A model generated the notes under the pieces. The model did no database searches. It saw only the letters and a program-made list of their open reading frames with translations, and had not been told where the DNA came from. The position numbers and the translations under genes are program-made. From Bog-473 sp963791455 (lineage in GTDB: Bacteria; Actinomycetota; Acidimicrobiia; Acidimicrobiales; RAAP-2): a stretch of DNA of 64,000 nucleotides. Shown here in pieces: positions 60,325-64,000 of the stretch (the first letter of the stretch is position 1; each line of letters opens with the position of its first letter). The stretch spans positions 310,001 through 374,000 of the forward strand of contig CAWBSM010000002.1 of the NCBI GenBank assembly GCA_963791455.1, given 5' to 3'.

Positions 60325-62001
60325 GTGCCCGCACCCGACGCCGCCACCCAGTTCAACCTTTCCAAGGCCTTCGACACGCTCGTCGGGACGCTGGGCGAGC
60401 GCGAGTGCCTCGTGTGGCGCGACCGCCGCCTGACCTACGCGGACCTCGCCGACCGTTCGCGCCGGCTGGCCTCCTATCTCCACGGGCGCGGCCTGACCGT
60501 GGCGCGCGAGCGCGCCGAGCTGGAGGGCTGGGAGTCGGGCCAGGACCACGTCGCCCTGGCGCTGTACAACGGCAACGAGTATCTCGAGGGGATGCTCGGC
60601 TCGTACCGGGCCCGCCTCGCCCCCTTCAACGTGAACTACCGCTACGTGGGCGAAGAGCTGCGCTACCTGCTCGACGACGCCCGGCCCCGCGCCATGATCC
60701 TGCACTCGTCGCTCGCCCCCGTCATGGCCGAGGTGTTGCCCAGGCTGGCCTCGCCTCCCGACGCGCTGCTCCAGGTCGGGGACGAATCGGGTCACCCCCT
60801 CCTCCCCGGGGCGGTGTGGTACGAGGAGGCACTGGCCGCATCATCGGCAGACGGCCCACCGGTCGACCCGTCCCCCGACGACCTCTACGTCCTCTACACG
60901 GGGGGCACGACGGGCATGCCCAAGGGGGTGCTGTGGCGCCAGCACGACATCTTCATGGCCGCCATGGGCGGGCGCAAGGTGGGGACCTGGGAGATCGTCA
61001 CCAGCTACGAGGGCCTGATCGAGCGCCTGGACCCCAAGAGCGCGTTTCGGATCATGATCCTGCCGCCGCTCATGCACGGCGCGGCACAGTGGGCGGCCTT
61101 CATGCTGATGGCCCAGGGGGCGACCCTCGTCTTCCCCGACGAGACCCGCCACGTTGACCCCGACGACGTCTGGCGCACGGTCCAGCGCGAGAAGGTCAAC
61201 TCCATGACGATCGTGGGCGACGCCGTCCTGCGCCCGCTGCTGGTCCAGCTCGACCAGGCGAGCTACGACCTCTCGTCGTTCTTCGCCATCGGCAACGGCG
61301 GGGCGCCGCTCACCCCCGCCGTGCGCGCCATGGTGGCGCAGCGCCTGCCCAACGTCGTCATCTCCGACTCGGCCGGCTCGTCCGAGACCGGGGCGCAGAT
61401 GCACGCCACGTCGCTGGACGGCGTGGCCGCGGGGTCGTTCCTGCCCGGTCCGGGCACCGTCGTGGTGGACGAGGCGATGGAGCATGTGCTGGAGCCGGGG
61501 CACGAAGGCAACGGGTGGCTGGCCCAGACCGGGAGCGTGCCGTTGGGGTATCTCGGCGACGCCGCCAAGACCGCCTGCACCTTCCCGCTGATCGACGGCG
61601 TCCGCTACTCCATTCCGGGCGACCGGGCCCGCCACCGGGCCGACGGGCAGATGGAGCTACTCGGCCGCGACTCGGTCACGGTCAACTCGGGCGGCGAGAA
61701 GATCTTCGTCGAGGAGGTCGAGCGGGCCATCGCCGGGCACCCGGCCGTGGCCGACGTCGTCGTGACGGGCCGTCCCTCCGAGCGCTGGGGCTCCGAGGTC
61801 GTGGCGGTGGTGCAGCTGGCCGAGGGGGCCCCTGCTGCGGCCAACTCGACGTCGATCGTCGAGCACGCCTCGGCCCACATCGCCCGTTACAAGCTCCCCA
61901 AGGAGGTCGTGTTCGTGGAGCGGATCCAGCGGTCGCCCTCGGGGAAGGCGGACTACCGCTGGGCGGCCGAGAAAGCGGTCAAGGCGGGGCAGGGGGCGTA
62001 G
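60325..62001 (+). CDS. AMP-dependent acyl-CoA ligase
   Basis: 558 residues of ANL family. ATP loop LYTGGTTGMPKG, SDSAGSSETGAQMHA, GDRARHRADGQMELLGRDSV and SPSGKADYRWA with the final Lys. It activates a fatty or aromatic acid; the extended N-terminal region is typical of the actinobacterial FadD3/FadD17 type. GTG 60325 is preceded by a TACAGT hexamer eight bases away and may be leaderless. Its TAG stop (61999-62001) leads in frame into the GNAT gene. Confidence 0.85.
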   Translation: MPAPDAATQFNLSKAFDTLVGTLGERECLVWRDRRLTYADLADRSRRLASYLHGRGLTVARERAELEGWESGQDHVALALYNGNEYLEGMLGSYRARLAPFNVNYRYVGEELRYLLDDARPRAMILHSSLAPVMAEVLPRLASPPDALLQVGDESGHPLLPGAVWYEEALAASSADGPPVDPSPDDLYVLYTGGTTGMPKGVLWRQHDIFMAAMGGRKVGTWEIVTSYEGLIERLDPKSAFRIMILPPLMHGAAQWAAFMLMAQGATLVFPDETRHVDPDDVWRTVQREKVNSMTIVGDAVLRPLLVQLDQASYDLSSFFAIGNGGAPLTPAVRAMVAQRLPNVVISDSAGSSETGAQMHATSLDGVAAGSFLPGPGTVVVDEAMEHVLEPGHEGNGWLAQTGSVPLGYLGDAAKTACTFPLIDGVRYSIPGDRARHRADGQMELLGRDSVTVNSGGEKIFVEEVERAIAGHPAVADVVVTGRPSERWGSEVVAVVQLAEGAPAAANSTSIVEHASAHIARYKLPKEVVFVERIQRSPSGKADYRWAAEKAVKAGQGA

Positions 62002-62073
62002 GCGACGACGGCGGCGAGCAACGCGCACGGGCGTGGTCGCGCGTCGGGTCCCGTCATCGCGACGGAGCGCCTG

Positions 62074-62607
62074 GTGTTGCGACCGTTCACCGACGTGGAC
62101 CGGGCGCCCTTCGCGGAGCTGAACGCACACCCTGTCGTGGTCGAGTCCCTGGGCTCGTCGGCCACTCGGGCGCAGAGCGACGCCACGGTGGACGCCATCA
62201 ACGAGGAGATGAAGCGCGAGCACTGGGGGTTGTGGGCCATCGAGGTCGTCGACGGGTCGCCCTTCATCGGCATGGTGGGCCTGCATCGGATGCGGACCTC
62301 CCTGCCTTGCGCGCCGGGCGTCGAGGTGGCGTGGCGGCTCCATCCAGACCACTGGGGGCACGGCTACGCCACGGAGGGCGCCACGGCCTCCCTGGACTAT
62401 GGCTTCGGCGAGGCCGGTCTGGAGGAGATCGTGGCGTTCACCACCACGCTCAACACCCGCTCACAAGCCGTCATGGAGCGCATCGGGATGCGGCGCGACC
62501 CTGGCGCCGACTTCGACCACCCGGGGCTGCCCGAGGGCAGCCCACTGCGACGCCACGTGCTCTACCGGGCCACCGCGTCACAAGGCCGCTTTACCGTGGC
62601 CTCATGA
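62074..62607 (+). CDS. GNAT acetyltransferase (RimJ/RimL type)
   Basis: 177 residues from GTG 62074. The RimJ/RimL-like pattern is seen in GVEVAWRLHPDHWGHGYATE, NTRSQAVMERIGM and RHVLYRAT. The usual family opening, TERLVLRPF, is encoded just before this start, in frame and without a stop back to the TAG of the CoA ligase, but no normal start codon lies there. The true start may be non-standard, or the N-terminus is shortened. The ATGA overlap links it to the glycosylase gene. Confidence 0.75.
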   Translation: MLRPFTDVDRAPFAELNAHPVVVESLGSSATRAQSDATVDAINEEMKREHWGLWAIEVVDGSPFIGMVGLHRMRTSLPCAPGVEVAWRLHPDHWGHGYATEGATASLDYGFGEAGLEEIVAFTTTLNTRSQAVMERIGMRRDPGADFDHPGLPEGSPLRRHVLYRATASQGRFTVAS

Positions 62608-63224
62608 ACGAGGCCCGGCGGCGCTGCGAGTGGGCGCAGAGCGACGAGATGATCGCCTACCACGACTCCGAGTGGGGCGTGCCGGTGCACGACGACCCCA
62701 CCCATTTCGAGTTCCTGGTGCTGGAGGGGGCGCAGGCCGGCCTGAGCTGGGCCACCATCCTCAAGCGACGGCCCGGCTACCGCAGGGCCTTCGCCGGATT
62801 CGACGCTGCCAAAGTGGCGCGCTTCACGCCGGCCCGGGTGGAGAAGCTCCTGACCGACCCCGGCATCATCCGCAACCGGGCCAAGGTCGAGTCGACGGTC
62901 CGCAACGCCCGAGCCTTCCTCGCGGTCCAGGAGGAGTTCGGGTCCTTCGACGCCTACGTGTGGGGCTTCGTCGGCGGCCGGCCCGTCGTGAACTCGTGGC
63001 GCCGCACCGCCCAGATCCCCGCCGTTACGCCGACCTCCGAAGCCCTCAGCGCTGACCTGCGCCGGCGCGGCTTCGGCTTCGTCGGCCCGACCGTCTGCTA
63101 CGCCCACCTCCAGGCCACCGGGTTGGTCAACGACCACCTGGTGAGCTGCTTCCGCTACCGGGAGCTCACCGGGACCGGCGCACCGGGGGGCGCACCCGGG
63201 CGTGCACGCCGACGCGGGTCATGA
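62604..63224 (+). CDS. tag: DNA-3-methyladenine glycosylase I
   Basis: 206 residues. Tag-family signatures: RRCEWAQSDEMIAYHDSEWG at the N-terminus (zinc ligand Cys8, catalytic-site acid), the LSWATILKRRPGYRRAF helices, and the zinc-closing HLVSC near the end. It removes 3-methyladenine from DNA. The ATG overlaps the GNAT TGA. The last residues after FRYRELTG are a low-complexity tail. Confidence 0.9.
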   Translation: MNEARRRCEWAQSDEMIAYHDSEWGVPVHDDPTHFEFLVLEGAQAGLSWATILKRRPGYRRAFAGFDAAKVARFTPARVEKLLTDPGIIRNRAKVESTVRNARAFLAVQEEFGSFDAYVWGFVGGRPVVNSWRRTAQIPAVTPTSEALSADLRRRGFGFVGPTVCYAHLQATGLVNDHLVSCFRYRELTGTGAPGGAPGRARRRGS

Positions 63225-63268
63225 CGCTGCTCCGGTGCGTGCCCGTCCGGCGGGCACCCGGCGGCGCG

Positions 63269-64000
63269 CTACACCCAGCTTCGTAGCTTTTCGATCATGG
63301 CCACGGGGTCAGAACCGACGGGCGACACGTTGAGGTGGGTGACGCCGACCTCGGCCAACGCCGCCACACGCTCCTTGATGTAGGACTCGGGCCCGCAGAG
63401 CGACGTGGCCTCGAGCAGCTCCGCCGGCACCAAGGCGGCCGCCTCTTCCTTCCGGCCCGCCAGATAGAGGTCCTGGATGTCCGCGGCCTCCTTCTCGTAC
63501 CCGTAGCGGCAGGCGAGGGCGTTGTAGAAGTTCTTGCCCTTGGCGCCCATGCCGCCGATGTACAGCGCCGCCGCGCCACGTCCGAGGTCGCGGACGGGCG
63601 CGACCTCGGACTCCTCGCCGATGGCGAGCAGGCCGCCGGCCGCGATCTGCAGCGTGCCGAGCGAGGGGTCCCGCTTGGCCGCGCCCGCGGCGAGCGAGGG
63701 GCCGAAGACCTCCCTTGCCTTGTCCGGCACGAAGAACATCGGGAGCCAGCCATCGGCCACCTCGGCCGTCATGGCGACGTTCTTCTCCCCGAGCGCCGCG
63801 ACCCAGATCGGGATGCGGGAACGCACGGGGTGGTTGATGAGCTTCAGCGGCTTGCCCAGTCCCGTGCCCTCGCCGGGTGGGAGCGGGATGTGGTACGCCG
63901 CACCGTCGTGGGTGAGCGGCGCTGCGCGGGCCCACACGTCCCGGCAGATCTCGATGATCTCGCGGGTGCGGGTCAGCGGGCGGTCGTAGGGCACGCCGTG
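63269..64000 (-). CDS. LLM class F420-dependent oxidoreductase (5' end outside window)
   Basis: At least 243 residues at the right edge, continuing upstream off the window. PIWVAALGEKNVAMTAEVADGWLPMFF is typical of the F420-dependent luciferase-like family (TIGR03559-type), and the N-terminal HGVPYDRPLTRTREIIE is the C-terminal half of the usual 'GWHG' motif. Substrate unknown. The start codon is not in the window. Confidence 0.8.
   Translation of the reverse strand, partial: HGVPYDRPLTRTREIIEICRDVWARAAPLTHDGAAYHIPLPPGEGTGLGKPLKLINHPVRSRIPIWVAALGEKNVAMTAEVADGWLPMFFVPDKAREVFGPSLAAGAAKRDPSLGTLQIAAGGLLAIGEESEVAPVRDLGRGAAALYIGGMGAKGKNFYNALACRYGYEKEAADIQDLYLAGRKEEAAALVPAELLEATSLCGPESYIKERVAALAEVGVTHLNVSPVGSDPVAMIEKLRSWV

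Overview
The window is high-GC DNA from an actinobacterium, most likely an Acidimicrobiia-type lineage. The basis is inference from gene content: mycothiol-linked proteins (a maleylpyruvate-isomerase-fold protein and an Mca/MshB-type amidase), three LLM/F420-type oxidoreductases, an RskA-like anti-sigma factor, frequent GTG starts, many leaderless-looking starts, and two secreted proteins built from 42-residue 'GYWLVASDGG' repeats of a kind common in that class. No plasmid, prophage, insertion sequence or CRISPR array was seen.

Layout. 1-16.7 kb: housekeeping and accessory metabolism (trigger factor, D-aminoacylase family amidohydrolase, alpha/beta hydrolase-cyclase fusion, DoxX-Rieske fusion, MarR-MFS pair with a visible operator, NifU-type protein, a frameshifted FAH-family gene, HdeD, peptidase C69 divergent from a P450, and a possible ribbon-helix-helix protein). 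16.2-20.2 kb (minus strand): a tightly overlapping electron-transfer operon (Ser-rich membrane protein, ApbE, ferric-reductase-like membrane protein, NuoF-like SLBB protein, ferredoxin). 20.4-23.7 kb: phosphotriesterase-family hydrolase, acyl-CoA ligase and enoyl-CoA hydratase, translationally coupled. 23.7-26.1 kb: AhpD-like protein, YceI, PASTA lipoprotein, tRNA-Arg(CCU).

26.5-43.8 kb is a cell-envelope/exopolymer island. A cyclic-di-GMP-I (GEMM) riboswitch precedes a secreted repeat protein. It is followed by a GT-C-like membrane protein, a secreted SGNH protein, a 1452-residue AftD-like arabinofuranosyltransferase, an EamA-transporter/histidine-kinase fusion, a sulfotransferase, two methyltransferases and a GT4 glycosyltransferase. 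The last four overlap end to end. Parts of this island look more AT-rich than the flanks.

44.3-54.5 kb: adenosylhomocysteinase, an ECF sigma/anti-sigma pair, mycothiol-conjugate amidase type deacetylase, an LLM oxidoreductase/threonine aldolase pair, then a tightly coupled run (thioesterase, LLM oxidoreductase, SCP-x type thiolase, ketoacyl synthase III, nucleotidyltransferase) that may be an undescribed small biosynthetic operon. 54.5-55.3 kb is apparently non-coding or degenerate. 55.3-57.05 kb encodes a second repeat protein, this time carrying a GH16 glycosidase domain. 57.1-64 kb: alpha/beta hydrolase, SDR and ALDH divergent from an acyl-CoA ligase, then GNAT, DNA-3-methyladenine glycosylase I and a truncated LLM oxidoreductase.

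The most notable points are the c-di-GMP riboswitch with a ribosome-site hairpin, the transporter-kinase fusion inside a sulfated-glycan-like cluster, the ApbE/NuoF-like electron-transfer operon with a missing Cys ligand, and the LLM-thiolase-KASIII-nucleotidyltransferase operon.
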